Of a stretch of 64,000 nt of DNA, positions 25,463 through 33,717 are shown piece by piece. A program made the position numbers and the translations under genes. Below the pieces are notes generated by a model, which saw only the letters and a list, made by a program, of their open reading frames with translations, had not been told where the DNA came from and made no database searches. Numbering within the stretch: position 1 is the first letter of the stretch; every line of letters starts with the position of its first letter. Origin of the DNA: Bacteroides fragilis (GTDB lineage Bacteria; Bacteroidota; Bacteroidia; Bacteroidales; Bacteroidaceae); contig NZ_CP018937.1 in NCBI RefSeq assembly GCF_002849695.1, positions 2,604,001 through 2,668,000 of the forward strand, in the 5' to 3' direction.

Positions 25463-26419
25463 ATGGAAAAGCATAACCCGTCATCATCCCCCGGCCATCG
25501 TTCAGAAACAGTTGATCGTTCAGCGTTTGAAAACCGTTTATCGTTCAGTGTCCATGATTTATCCCCCTACATCAACTGGATTTATTTTTTTCACGCCTGG
25601 GGGTTTCAGCCGCGTTATGCTGCCATAGCCAATATCCACGGATGTGACGCCTGTCGTGCTTCCTGGCTGACAACCTTTCCGGAAGAGGAACGGGGCAAAG
25701 CTTCCGAAGCCATGCAACTCTATAAAGAAGCCAACCGGATGCTGGACGAATTGGACAGGGACTTTGAAGTGAAAAGCGTTTTTAAACTTTGCCCGGCCAA
25801 TGCCGACGGAGACAACCTGATTATCGACGGTATCACTTTCCCGCTGCTCCGGCAGCAAGTCAAGAAAAAAGAGAACGAACCTTTCTTATGCCTCAGCGAC
25901 TTTGTACGTCCTCTGACTTCGGGAATCACTGATACAGTAGGAGTTTTTGCCTCTTCCATTGATGCGGATATGGAGGGACTTTACGAACAAGACCCTTATA
26001 AACATCTTCTGGTACAAACACTCTCCGACCGTCTGGCCGAAGCTGCCACCGAAAAGATGCACGAATATGTCCGCAAAGAAGTATGGGGGTATGCAAAAGA
26101 CGAAAATCTCTCTATTCCCGATCTTCTTGTCGAAAAATACCAGGGTATCCGCCCTGCTGTAGGCTACCCATCTTTACCCGATCAGTCTGTGAACTTTATT
26201 CTCGACGAAATTCTTGATATGAAACAGATCGGTATCCGCCTGACAGAGAACGGAGCCATGTATCCTCACGCTTCAGTATGCGGATTAATGTTTGCACATC
26301 CGGCTTCTCACTATTTCTCGGTGGGGAAGATCGGTGAAGACCAATTGGCGGATTATGCCGCGCGAAGAGGAAAAAGCGTTGGAGAGATGCGTAAATTTCT
26401 GGCAGCAAACTTGCAGTAA
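25463..26419 (+). CDS. stand-alone methionine synthase (MetH) activation domain protein
   Basis: A 318-residue protein that matches the C-terminal S-adenosylmethionine-binding reactivation domain of cobalamin-dependent methionine synthase. Signature stretches are DLSPYINWIYFFHAWGF, RPAVGYPSLPDQS, LTENGAMYPHASVCGLMF and HYFSVGKIGEDQLADYAARRG. In MetH this domain binds SAM to re-methylate the cofactor. Here it is a separate protein, so it probably acts in trans on a shorter MetH or on another corrinoid enzyme. The first 28 or so residues are encoded by a dispersed repeat with three ATCGTTCAG words and look non-homologous; no in-frame ATG exists between 25463 and the conserved part, so this start must be used. 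Confidence 0.88.
   Translation: MEKHNPSSSPGHRSETVDRSAFENRLSFSVHDLSPYINWIYFFHAWGFQPRYAAIANIHGCDACRASWLTTFPEEERGKASEAMQLYKEANRMLDELDRDFEVKSVFKLCPANADGDNLIIDGITFPLLRQQVKKKENEPFLCLSDFVRPLTSGITDTVGVFASSIDADMEGLYEQDPYKHLLVQTLSDRLAEAATEKMHEYVRKEVWGYAKDENLSIPDLLVEKYQGIRPAVGYPSLPDQSVNFILDEILDMKQIGIRLTENGAMYPHASVCGLMFAHPASHYFSVGKIGEDQLADYAARRGKSVGEMRKFLAANLQ
25497..25548 (+). repeat. three ATCGTTCAG words inside a coding 5' end
   Basis: ATCGTTCAG occurs at 25497, 25515 and 25540, the last preceded by CCGTTT as in the intergenic element at 9281-9291. The repeat is translated as the N-terminal extension of the MetH-activation protein. Confidence 0.7.
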
Positions 26420-26441
26420 ATCTTTTCTTTCGATATATTTG
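26411..26441 (+). promoter_or_regulatory. promoter of the 26475 beta-barrel gene
   Basis: TATATTTG at 26434-26441 is a perfect -7 box, with TTG at 26411-26413, 20 bp upstream, as a partial -33 element. The start codon is 33 bp downstream. Confidence 0.6.
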
Positions 26442-26474
26442 TAACTGATCCTATACTTTAAAATAGAAAAAGTT

Positions 26475-27395
26475 ATGAAAAAGGTTCTTATTCTGTTATT
26501 ATGGTTACTTCCCTCCTGTAGCGTAGTGATCCTTGCACAGACTCAGCGGATAGCGGGTACTGTTGTAGTTGGTGACGGCCAACCCGCCGTCGGTGCCGCC
26601 ATTGTTGTCAAAGGCACCAATATTGGTGCCGTAACCAACGTGGATGGCAAGTTTGTAATAGCAGAAGCACCTGCTTCAGCACAGCAGCTTGTTGTCTATC
26701 ACGTAGGCATGGAACGCAAAGAGGTAGCCGTAGCTCCCAACGTCTATATTCAGCTCCAGCCCGTAGAGAAAGGTTTTTCATGGAATGTGAAAGCGGGAGT
26801 CAGCCTGTTCAGTTTTCGCCGCCCGGACGGCTTGGACGAACGCACCGGATTCAGTGCCGGTGTCGGTGCGGAATATAATTTCAGCAGGCATTGGGCTATC
26901 CAATCGGGACTGATGGTCACCAGCAAAGGAGCAACTGCCGAGTACGACGGGTATTCTCCGCTGTCCTCGTCTACCGAACCTATTTCTTATAAAGCCAAAA
27001 TAGCTCCTATTTATCTGGACATCCCTATTCTGGCAGCTTTTAAGATGGATGTGTCAAACCATGTTAAGTTTGTAATCAATATCGGACCTTATTTAGCCGT
27101 AGGCATGGGTGGAAAGTATGAACTGACGAACAAAGGCGGCCATAAAGGTGAGTCGCATAACCCTTTCAAATCCTACTCTTCCTTAGCTGAAGCGAAAAAT
27201 AAAGATGCCTTGTTGAAACGTTTCGACATCGGGGTTCAGGGAGGCATCGGTTTTGAAATATGGAAACATTACCTGGTCAATGCCTCTTTCCAGCACGGAT
27301 TCATGGAGCCGGTTAAAGGAGGAACACTGTACGCAGGCGATACCGAGAAACATTACCCGATCGGAGGGATTCTGACAGTAGGATACAGATTTTAA
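26475..27395 (+). CDS. CarboxypepD_reg-like plus PorT-type outer membrane beta-barrel protein
   Basis: A 306-residue exported protein: signal peptide about 1-22, a carboxypeptidase-regulatory-like beta sandwich (RIAGTVVVGDGQPAVGAAIV ... TNVDGKFVI) to about residue 95, then an eight-stranded-type outer-membrane barrel (FSWNVKAGVSLFSF, RHWAIQSGLMV, YLDIPILAAFKMD) ending in VGYRF with a terminal phenylalanine. The first domain resembles the N-terminal extension of SusC/TonB transporters, but there is no plug or large barrel. Two paralogues (27485-28375 and 28424-29290) lie next to it on the other strand. The role is unknown; possibly an adhesin or envelope scaffold. Confidence 0.85.
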   Translation: MKKVLILLLWLLPSCSVVILAQTQRIAGTVVVGDGQPAVGAAIVVKGTNIGAVTNVDGKFVIAEAPASAQQLVVYHVGMERKEVAVAPNVYIQLQPVEKGFSWNVKAGVSLFSFRRPDGLDERTGFSAGVGAEYNFSRHWAIQSGLMVTSKGATAEYDGYSPLSSSTEPISYKAKIAPIYLDIPILAAFKMDVSNHVKFVINIGPYLAVGMGGKYELTNKGGHKGESHNPFKSYSSLAEAKNKDALLKRFDIGVQGGIGFEIWKHYLVNASFQHGFMEPVKGGTLYAGDTEKHYPIGGILTVGYRF

Positions 27396-27409
27396 ATACA
27401 ATACGTTAT

Positions 27410-27481
27410 CACCACAGATTTCACAGATTATCACAGATCATAATTGCCAATAATCTGTGAAAATCCGTGTAATCTATGGTG
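27410..27481. repeat. 29-bp inverted repeat (CACCACAGA family) between convergent genes
   Basis: Arms 27410-27438 and 27453-27481 are reverse complements with four mismatches and a 14-nt loop; the outer ends read CACCACAGA and CTATGGTG. It lies 15 bp past the 26475 gene and 4 bp before the stop of the opposing gene, so it is probably a shared two-way terminator. Confidence 0.75.
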
Positions 27482-27484
27482 AAC

Positions 27485-28375
27485 TTAGAAACGATATCCT
27501 ATTTCAAAAGCGACATCCAGAAAACCTTCCGAGTGATTCCATGAAGTACACCCCACTCTTCCGGTTCCTCCTATCAGGAAGTGCCCGTATTCCACTCCGA
27601 TTCCATAGGCAAATCCTCCGGTAAACCGTTTGCCGAACAATGACTGGCTTTCAGTAACATATTCCACTCTATTATAATCTCCACTACTATCATAAGAACG
27701 CTTGCGAAATTCTTTTTTAACGTCTCCACTGATCCCCAAGTCAATATAAGGACCGAAACTGAATACCAGATTCAGATCATTTCCTATTCTATACTTCAGT
27801 GCAAACAGTAAAGGAATCTCCAGATAGAATGGATTGTAAGTACCACTCACCTGATCATAAGAAACGGATGAAGAGCCATCACCGTTATTTTCCGTATAAT
27901 AATCATAGAAATCATGCCCTTTCATTTTACGGGAAACCAACAAAAGTGAGGGTTGGAAAGCCCAGTGTTTCGACATCCGGATATCGGCCCCTACCCCTCC
28001 ATAGATACTAAGACCGTCTTTCAGTTTCGATTCGGGTCCTTGCATAAACTTACCTGCTCCAATTCCAGCCTTCACGATCAACGAGAAGCGTTGCATCACT
28101 TGTGTACGCATTTGTATACGCATCGGGAGATCTACATATCCGCTGCGTTTACCTTTTGTCACTTGAAGTGAGTCGAAATAGACAGGTACTTCCTCCAGTA
28201 CAAAAACTCCATTTTTATCGGTGACAGCCTGTTGGTTCGTACGTTTCAAGGTAACTACCGCCCCGTCTACCGGATAGTAATCTTCATCCACGATCTTCTC
28301 TACCACTTTTTGTTTTTGGGCCATAACATCTGTCAGTGCCAGGCAGACCAATGCCAATGCTATATATCTTTTCAT
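27485..28375 (-). CDS. CarboxypepD_reg-like plus PorT-type beta-barrel protein (paralogue 2)
   Basis: A 296-residue paralogue of the proteins at 26475 and 28424. Signal peptide about 1-19 (LTDVMA), a short regulatory-like domain (PVDGAVVTLKRTNQQAVTDKNGVFVLEEVP), then the barrel beginning RFSLIVKAGIGAGKF with KHWAFQPSLLLVSRKM and FYLEIPLLFALKYRIG, ending EIGYRF. The regulatory domain is more diverged than in its neighbours. It is the third gene of the operon 30453-27485, 48 bp after the preceding gene. Confidence 0.82.
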   Translation of the reverse strand: MKRYIALALVCLALTDVMAQKQKVVEKIVDEDYYPVDGAVVTLKRTNQQAVTDKNGVFVLEEVPVYFDSLQVTKGKRSGYVDLPMRIQMRTQVMQRFSLIVKAGIGAGKFMQGPESKLKDGLSIYGGVGADIRMSKHWAFQPSLLLVSRKMKGHDFYDYYTENNGDGSSSVSYDQVSGTYNPFYLEIPLLFALKYRIGNDLNLVFSFGPYIDLGISGDVKKEFRKRSYDSSGDYNRVEYVTESQSLFGKRFTGGFAYGIGVEYGHFLIGGTGRVGCTSWNHSEGFLDVAFEIGYRF

Positions 28376-28423
28376 ATCTTTTTATTTTTTACATTCAACA
28401 TCCGATTATCCATATCCGCTTGA

Positions 28424-29290
28424 TCAGAAACGGTAAGTAACTCCCAAAGTAAGTGCCAGGTTATGTTCTTTCGCTTCAAAACCTTCATCATCCTGTCCCA
28501 AACACATACTCTTTCCAAAAACACCTACCAACCACTTCTTGTATTCCACACCTATGCCATAGGCAACACCAAAGCTGAAAGGATGTAACAAAGAATGTTT
28601 CCCACCATAATAATCATATTCATACTCTTTGCTATAAATGTCATACTCTTCATCGGGTTTACCTGTTTCCGTAGCTTTTACTTTTCCTGCAAAGCCATAC
28701 GAAAACACAGGTCCCACAGAAAAGGCCAGATTCATTTTACGGGCTACCGGATAACGAAGAATGAACAACATCGGCAAATCCAATGAAACCGGGTTCCAAG
28801 TTTCCTGATACTTCACACCGTTTCTTTCGGCATTGAACTCTGCTCCACGGTTACAAATTTGCAGAGTAGGCTGGAAAGCCCATCGTTTTGACATGCGTAC
28901 TTCAATACCCAAACCAAACTCATATCCCACCTTAAAATCGGAACCATATGTAGTGTACTTACTCATGCTGATCCCGGCATGTGCCACAAACGAAAGCTTC
29001 TTACGCTTTCCGGTGAGCTGTACCGGTACATTCAGGTCCACTTCCCGGGTCTCCATACCGATGGAAGTAACAATCACCTTTTTGACCGAAAGAGGAACTT
29101 CCTGCAAGAAGAACTTACCGTCGACATCGGTTATTGTGCTGATATTGGTCCCTTTGGCTGTGACTAATGCACCCACAATGGGTTGCTGCTTTCTGTCAAA
29201 TACTACTCCTTTTACATCGTGTGTCTGTACCTGAGCCATCACGGTGATTGCACAAATACAGGCAATCACTCCTATTATTATTCTTTTCAT
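28424..29290 (-). CDS. CarboxypepD_reg-like plus PorT-type beta-barrel protein (paralogue 1)
   Basis: A 288-residue exported protein with signal peptide about 1-19 (ICAITVMA), the beta-sandwich HDVKGVVFDRKQQPIVGALV ... DVDGKFFLQEVP, and the barrel KLSFVAHAGISMSKY, KRWAFQPTLQICNRG, SLDLPMLFILRYPV, ending LGVTYRF. Very similar to the 26475 product in both domains. It lies 26 bp after the lipoprotein gene, so the two and the next barrel gene are one transcript. Confidence 0.85.
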   Translation of the reverse strand: MKRIIIGVIACICAITVMAQVQTHDVKGVVFDRKQQPIVGALVTAKGTNISTITDVDGKFFLQEVPLSVKKVIVTSIGMETREVDLNVPVQLTGKRKKLSFVAHAGISMSKYTTYGSDFKVGYEFGLGIEVRMSKRWAFQPTLQICNRGAEFNAERNGVKYQETWNPVSLDLPMLFILRYPVARKMNLAFSVGPVFSYGFAGKVKATETGKPDEEYDIYSKEYEYDYYGGKHSLLHPFSFGVAYGIGVEYKKWLVGVFGKSMCLGQDDEGFEAKEHNLALTLGVTYRF

Positions 29291-29316
29291 TTGTTTTCGT
29301 TCTTTAAATCTATATT

Positions 29317-30453
29317 TTATTCTGCAGGGATCTCAATGGTCCGGTAATTACTGTAACTAATCCCTACTCCATTTTTCGCATAAACACGGAAAGCATAAAG
29401 CGTCCCGGGACGCAATCCGGTAACGATTTCATCAAACGTCTGTCTATAATCATCAGTAAAAGGTACTTCTATCATCTGTTCATTCGTCACCACTCCCGTT
29501 TCCTGTGAATAAACGCCATAACTATAACCATAATTTGTAATAAGGAAATCATTTGTATAGAAAGAAGCATACAACTCTACCGCCGTACCATTATATTGAT
29601 ACAACGAAAAATTATTGATAACCGGCTCTGTACCCCGTTCGGTCGTGAACTCAGCCACCGGCCCATAGCCTGTCCCCTCCTCAGTAGTCACATAGGGGCG
29701 TATATAATAGTGGGTAGCAGGTAGCAGATCCATCACCTCCACTTCAAAATTCGAGTAATTATACATCCGGGTTCCCCGTGCCAATGCCTTCTGATCGGTA
29801 ATTTCCGGCAATTCTTTGACTGAACTATAACAAGCACCTTGCTCTATAATTCCGGCATCGGTTTTAAAACGTACTTCCGCAGATAAATAATAACTGTATC
29901 CTGTGAACTGGGTATCGTGTACAATCAGTTTTGGCAGACCAGAAAGGCGGAATGCTTTTACTTCACTAAAACGTTCTTTGTTTGAATTTTCGCCCAATAC
30001 ATGATCCAGCAACCCCGGGCGTCCGCTATAGCCATACTGATAATCGTTCATTGCACAATAATAAGTTTCGCCCAAAGTCAGCATATCCGGATCCAGAAAA
30101 GCATAAAAGGTATTTCCTGTATTATGACGGATATAGGCTTCCATAATCACTTCCTTCATTTCTTTATCTTTAGCAATCAGAAACCTGGGATAGTAATAAT
30201 GACCTGCTTCCCCACCTGTCACTTTTCCTATCATGACAGCGTCTGCCCGATACAGTTCTTCTGTATTCACTCCCATAATATCAGATAGCAGATTTACGGA
30301 ATCTTGTGAAAGCGTAGCCATATCACAAATGCGCTCCAGCGTCAATGTTGTCTTGGAAGTTTCCATGGCTCCCCAATAATCCCCCTTATTGTCACAGGAG
30401 GTGGCCAGCAATGCCATCAGGCAGAGCAAGCCCAGTAATCTTCTCTTGTTCAT
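29317..30453 (-). CDS. FN3-type lipoprotein
   Basis: A 378-residue lipoprotein: the signal peptide ends in the lipobox LATSC (Cys20). The mature protein has at least two fibronectin type III-like repeats of the Bacteroides kind, seen in TDAGIIEQGACYSSVKELP ... LLPATHYYIRPYVTTEEG and in a second copy ending GLRPGTLYAFRVYAKNGVG. Such proteins are usually on the outer membrane, facing out. It heads the operon with two small barrel proteins and may be presented by them. The promoter at 30483-30515 is well matched. Confidence 0.8.
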   Translation of the reverse strand: MNKRRLLGLLCLMALLATSCDNKGDYWGAMETSKTTLTLERICDMATLSQDSVNLLSDIMGVNTEELYRADAVMIGKVTGGEAGHYYYPRFLIAKDKEMKEVIMEAYIRHNTGNTFYAFLDPDMLTLGETYYCAMNDYQYGYSGRPGLLDHVLGENSNKERFSEVKAFRLSGLPKLIVHDTQFTGYSYYLSAEVRFKTDAGIIEQGACYSSVKELPEITDQKALARGTRMYNYSNFEVEVMDLLPATHYYIRPYVTTEEGTGYGPVAEFTTERGTEPVINNFSLYQYNGTAVELYASFYTNDFLITNYGYSYGVYSQETGVVTNEQMIEVPFTDDYRQTFDEIVTGLRPGTLYAFRVYAKNGVGISYSNYRTIEIPAE

Positions 30454-30482
30454 CTTTGTCTATTTATAGTGTTAATTGCCGG

Positions 30483-30515
30483 CAAAGTTACAATATTTAT
30501 TATAAATATAACAAA
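30483..30515 (-). promoter_or_regulatory. promoter of the lipoprotein/beta-barrel operon
   Basis: On the minus strand, TAACTTTG (30490-30483) is a perfect -7 box and TTTG (30515-30512) lies 21 bp upstream as -33 element. Start codon 30 bp downstream. The rest of 30454-30744 holds no credible gene. Confidence 0.7.
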
Positions 30516-30744
30516 AGAGAACATTTTGATTCCAAACAAATCCGAAGTACCTCTGTCCTCTCTTCCAGTAACATACAAGAAGACGTGACAAAACTACATA
30601 TCCGAAAGAAGTATTACAAAGATACAGAGACAAACTGTTGTGAAGAAAGCATGATTCAGGTATGGATGGGATATTATGGGACTCAATATCCCGGCATCCT
30701 CCTGTAGGGAAAAGATCCGGCCATTCCCATTCTGTCCGCCATTA

Positions 30745-31152
30745 TCAGGCAAAACAAAAAGACCAATGGGTATGTATGATTTTCCACTGTTCAGACGAAT
30801 CCAGTTTATATACTTCCGTACAGTGCATCCTGAATGTCCGATCATCTCTATAAGCTTCATAATCATATGCCAGAACAGCGACATCGGATGACAACAATAC
30901 AGTGGGTTCTATCATTTTATACCTGTCGATCGCGACTTTTCCCCGAATGCTGTTATAATACTCTTCCAGAGCCTTTTTACCTTCCAGTTTGTTCTTGAAA
31001 GCAGGGTCGATATAGACAACATCATCAGATGACAGTTCTATAAACCCATCCGGGTTTCCACTATTCCATAACTTCAGAGCTTGTTCTTCCAAAGATAAAA
31101 TAAAGGCCTTCAGGTCCTCGCTATTTGAAGCCATACTTGTACATCCAGTCAT
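30745..31152 (-). CDS. NTF2/SnoaL-like fold protein
   Basis: A 135-residue protein of the NTF2-like superfamily (DUF4440/SnoaL or CaMKII-association type): an N-terminal helix (ILSLEEQALKLWNSGNPDGFIEL), DDVVYIDPAFKN, GKKALEEYYNSI and the C-terminal strands VAVLAYDYEAY and WKIIHTHWSF. The conserved WKIIHxHWS ending is characteristic. It may bind a small ligand or be an enzyme; no catalytic set is obvious. Translation may start at 31152 or at the ATG at 31134 (MASNSED). No signal peptide. It is transcribed alone from the strong promoter at 31222-31253. Confidence 0.82.
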   Translation of the reverse strand: MTGCTSMASNSEDLKAFILSLEEQALKLWNSGNPDGFIELSSDDVVYIDPAFKNKLEGKKALEEYYNSIRGKVAIDRYKMIEPTVLLSSDVAVLAYDYEAYRDDRTFRMHCTEVYKLDSSEQWKIIHTHWSFCFA

Positions 31153-31221
31153 AAAAATACGGATTTATTTAAAACGTTTCATACTTGACAAACTCCGTCA
31201 CCCACAGATTCTTATCGTTTC

Positions 31222-31253
31222 CAAATATAATAAATATCCGGAAATAGTCCAAA
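31222..31253 (-). promoter_or_regulatory. promoter of the NTF2-like gene
   Basis: TATATTTG (31229-31222, minus strand) and TTTG (31253-31250) are both perfect, with a 20-bp spacer. This is one of the best promoter matches in the window. Confidence 0.75.
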
Positions 31254-31337
31254 TTCCCACTAATTTCCGCTTTTATTTTGTGATTATTTCCTTTCCTTTG
31301 CGACTAACCATACAAAAGTAATCCCGAAAAGAAGACA

Positions 31338-31853
31338 ATGAACCCCACCAGTCCGCCGCAAGCCAACGAACCCGTAGAACAAGAGTTCCTCTCCGTAGTC
31401 AGGGAGTACGAGCGGGTGATTTACAAGGTGTGCTATCTTTATACCACCCAGCACGCCACACTCGGCGATCTTTATCAGGAAGTGATTCTCAATCTGTGGA
31501 AGGCTTATCCCAGATTCCGGAAAGAGTGCAAAGTCTCGACCTGGATTTACCGGATCGCACTGAACACTTGCATCAGCTTTATCCGCAAAGAGAAAAACAT
31601 TCCGGAAATCGTGGCACTCACCCGCGAAGCCGACTGGCTGACGGAAGAAAAAGACGAACTGACCGAAATGCTCCGGCAACTGTACCGGATGATCAATCAA
31701 CTGGGACAACTGGATAAGTCGATCATATTGCTTTATCTGGAAGAGAAAAGTTACGAGGAAATCTCGGAAATTACCGGACTGACAGTGACCAATGTAGCAA
31801 CCAAGCTGAGCCGGATTAAAGACAAACTAAAAAAGATGAAAAAGGAGGAATAA
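31338..31853 (+). CDS. ECF-type RNA polymerase sigma factor
   Basis: A 171-residue sigma-70 family protein with only regions 2 and 4. Region 2 runs about 22-95 (YKVCYLYTTQHATLGDLYQEVILNL, quoted in part, then FRKECKVSTWIYRIALNTCISFIRK). Region 4 covers about 115-165 (LDKSIILLYLEEKSYEEISEITGLT), a helix-turn-helix for the -35 element. The membrane protein that follows after three bases is the likely anti-sigma or partner. The target genes are not evident. I see no exact TAnnTTTG box upstream, which would fit self-regulation from an ECF-type promoter. Confidence 0.92.
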   Translation: MNPTSPPQANEPVEQEFLSVVREYERVIYKVCYLYTTQHATLGDLYQEVILNLWKAYPRFRKECKVSTWIYRIALNTCISFIRKEKNIPEIVALTREADWLTEEKDELTEMLRQLYRMINQLGQLDKSIILLYLEEKSYEEISEITGLTVTNVATKLSRIKDKLKKMKKEE

Positions 31854-31856
31854 GAT

Positions 31857-32441
31857 ATGGAACTGGATGATCTGAAGAAATCGTGGAACGCACTGGATGA
31901 ACACCTCAAAGGCAAGGAGTTCATCAAGGAAGAAGAAATGAAACAATTGTTGGGACGCACCCGGAACAACATTAACAGCATAGAGCGGTTCAACAGAAAG
32001 CTGCGTTTTGCCGCAATCGGCATACTGGCATTGGCAGTGATCTTCTGGATATGTGATGATGCACTTACGGACTTTTATTATTGGATCGCCCTCTTCCTGT
32101 GCATCCCGGCCCTTTGCTGGGATTTGTATTCCGCCCATTACCTGGGACGGACCCGGATAGATGAAATGCCTCTGGTCACAGTAATCTCCCGTATCAACCG
32201 ATATCACAGATGGATGGTTCGCGAATGGATCATAGGCATACTCTACCTGCTTGTGATGGCTACCTTTTTCTCTTTCTACAAACAGGTCTGGCAATACGGT
32301 GCTGCAGGAATCATCAGCAGTCTGATCGTGTGGGCCGTCGGACTTGGAATCTGCCTGTCGGTGTATCGCCGGAACCTCAGACATATAAAAGAAATAAAGA
32401 AGAACCTAAACGAGTTAAAAGAATTAAATCATACAGCTTAA
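31857..32441 (+). CDS. membrane protein, putative anti-sigma partner
   Basis: A 194-residue protein with a cytoplasmic N-terminal helix (MELDDLKKSWNALDEHLKG), two membrane helices at about 48-90, a loop, two more at about 122-165, and a basic helical tail. It starts three bases after the sigma factor stop. Bacteroides ECF sigma genes are often paired with such membrane proteins, so it may hold the sigma factor at the membrane. It lacks a recognisable FecR or zinc-finger anti-sigma domain, so this remains an inference. Confidence 0.75.
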   Translation: MELDDLKKSWNALDEHLKGKEFIKEEEMKQLLGRTRNNINSIERFNRKLRFAAIGILALAVIFWICDDALTDFYYWIALFLCIPALCWDLYSAHYLGRTRIDEMPLVTVISRINRYHRWMVREWIIGILYLLVMATFFSFYKQVWQYGAAGIISSLIVWAVGLGICLSVYRRNLRHIKEIKKNLNELKELNHTA

Positions 32442-32468
32442 CTTAAACCGTACTTTACAAATTCTCTC

Positions 32469-32476
32469 TAACTTTG
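32469..32476 (+). promoter_or_regulatory. -7 box (TAACTTTG) before the phosphoesterase gene
   Basis: A perfect TAnnTTTG element directly before the left arm of the terminator hairpin at 32477, 74 bp before ATG 32551. The transcript would begin inside that hairpin. Confidence 0.4.
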
Positions 32477-32526
32477 AAGAGGCGTTCGCAAGTCCCCCCG
32501 AGACATATCCTACGCCTCTTTTTATT
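32477..32526 (+). terminator. terminator after the sigma factor operon
   Basis: AAGAGGCGT (32477-32485) pairs perfectly with ACGCCTCTT (32512-32520) around a 26-nt loop, followed by TTTATTTATT. Confidence 0.65.
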
Positions 32527-32550
32527 TATTCAACCCATAGCTAAGAAAAT

Positions 32551-33717
32551 ATGCTGCAACGAGTTTTAGGCTTTCTGATCGTAATCCTTGTATTGCCGGA
32601 CATTTACATTTACCGGACATTTATCAAACAAATGACTCTAAGTCTTTTTTGGCGAATCCTTTACTTCTTCCCCACTCTTTTCCTGATGGCGGGAGTAGTA
32701 TCGTTAGCTTTCTTTGCCAACTATGAATACGCCGAACAACATACGTTATGGATAGGACGCTTCGCCGTTGTCTTCTTCTTGTTTGCCTCTCCGAAACTGC
32801 TCTTTACGATCTGTTCCATCATCGGACGCCCGTTCAACCGATGGCTGCACTGGCCCCGGACTCCTTTTATAGCAACCGGACTGGTACTGGCCGTGCTCAA
32901 CGCAGTCCTGATACTTTATGGTTCGATGGTGGGCAAAGACCGTTTTGAAGTAAAGGAGGTCACCTTCCGTTCTTCCCGCCTGCCGGAAGCTTTCAACAGA
33001 TACCGCATTGTCCAGTTGTCGGACATACACATCGGGAGCTGGCAAGGAAATGCCAAGAGCCTGCAACAGATGGTGGACCTGGTTAACGCGCAAAAGCCGG
33101 ACTTGATCGTATTCACCGGTGACCTGATAAACAACCGGGCCATAGAATTGGACGGATTTGAAGAGATACTCTCGCAACTACATGCCCGGGACGGCGTATA
33201 CTCCATCCTGGGAAACCATGACTACGGCCCCTACTATCGATGGAAAAGTAAACGCGACCAGGTAAACAACCTGAACGACCTGAAGAAACGGCAAGCCGAC
33301 ATGGGCTGGGTGTTACTGAACAACGAGCACACTCTACTGCACCGCGGAAACGACAGCATCGCCCTGATCGGGGTAGAAAACGAAGGAGAACCTCCTTTCT
33401 CACAGCACGGTGACTTGCCCAAGGCACAGGCAGGAACAAACGGCCTGTTCAAGCTGTTATTAAGTCATAATCCTACACACTGGAGACGTGAAGTGTTGCC
33501 CGAATCGGACATCGACCTGATGCTGGCGGGACACACGCATGCCATGCAGCTGGCCATCGGACATCATTCACCTGCTTCCTGGATCTATCCGGAATGGGGA
33601 GGCATGTACAAAGAAGGCAACCGGGGACTATACGTAAACGTAGGGATGGGATTCGTCGGACTGCCTTTCCGTTTCGGGGCATGGCCGGAGATTACCGTGA
33701 TTACACTGGATAAATGA
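32551..33717 (+). CDS. membrane metallophosphoesterase
   Basis: A 388-residue protein with about four N-terminal membrane helices (to about residue 130) and a calcineurin-like phosphoesterase domain. The metal motifs are in order: LSDIHIGSW (DxH), TGDLINNRA (GD), GNHDYG (GNHD), the histidine of SHNPTHW and AGHTHAMQ (GHxH), all intact. This matches the YkuE/YaeI type that acts on lipid or phospholipid phosphates at the membrane. Its stop overlaps the ABC transporter start (ATGA), so it is translationally coupled to the exporter genes. Confidence 0.9.
   Translation: MLQRVLGFLIVILVLPDIYIYRTFIKQMTLSLFWRILYFFPTLFLMAGVVSLAFFANYEYAEQHTLWIGRFAVVFFLFASPKLLFTICSIIGRPFNRWLHWPRTPFIATGLVLAVLNAVLILYGSMVGKDRFEVKEVTFRSSRLPEAFNRYRIVQLSDIHIGSWQGNAKSLQQMVDLVNAQKPDLIVFTGDLINNRAIELDGFEEILSQLHARDGVYSILGNHDYGPYYRWKSKRDQVNNLNDLKKRQADMGWVLLNNEHTLLHRGNDSIALIGVENEGEPPFSQHGDLPKAQAGTNGLFKLLLSHNPTHWRREVLPESDIDLMLAGHTHAMQLAIGHHSPASWIYPEWGGMYKEGNRGLYVNVGMGFVGLPFRFGAWPEITVITLDK

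Noticed and set aside
30594..30884. Open frame of 96 codons on minus near the NTF2-like gene
   Set aside because: It overlaps the real gene at 30745-31152 in another frame and has no coding character.
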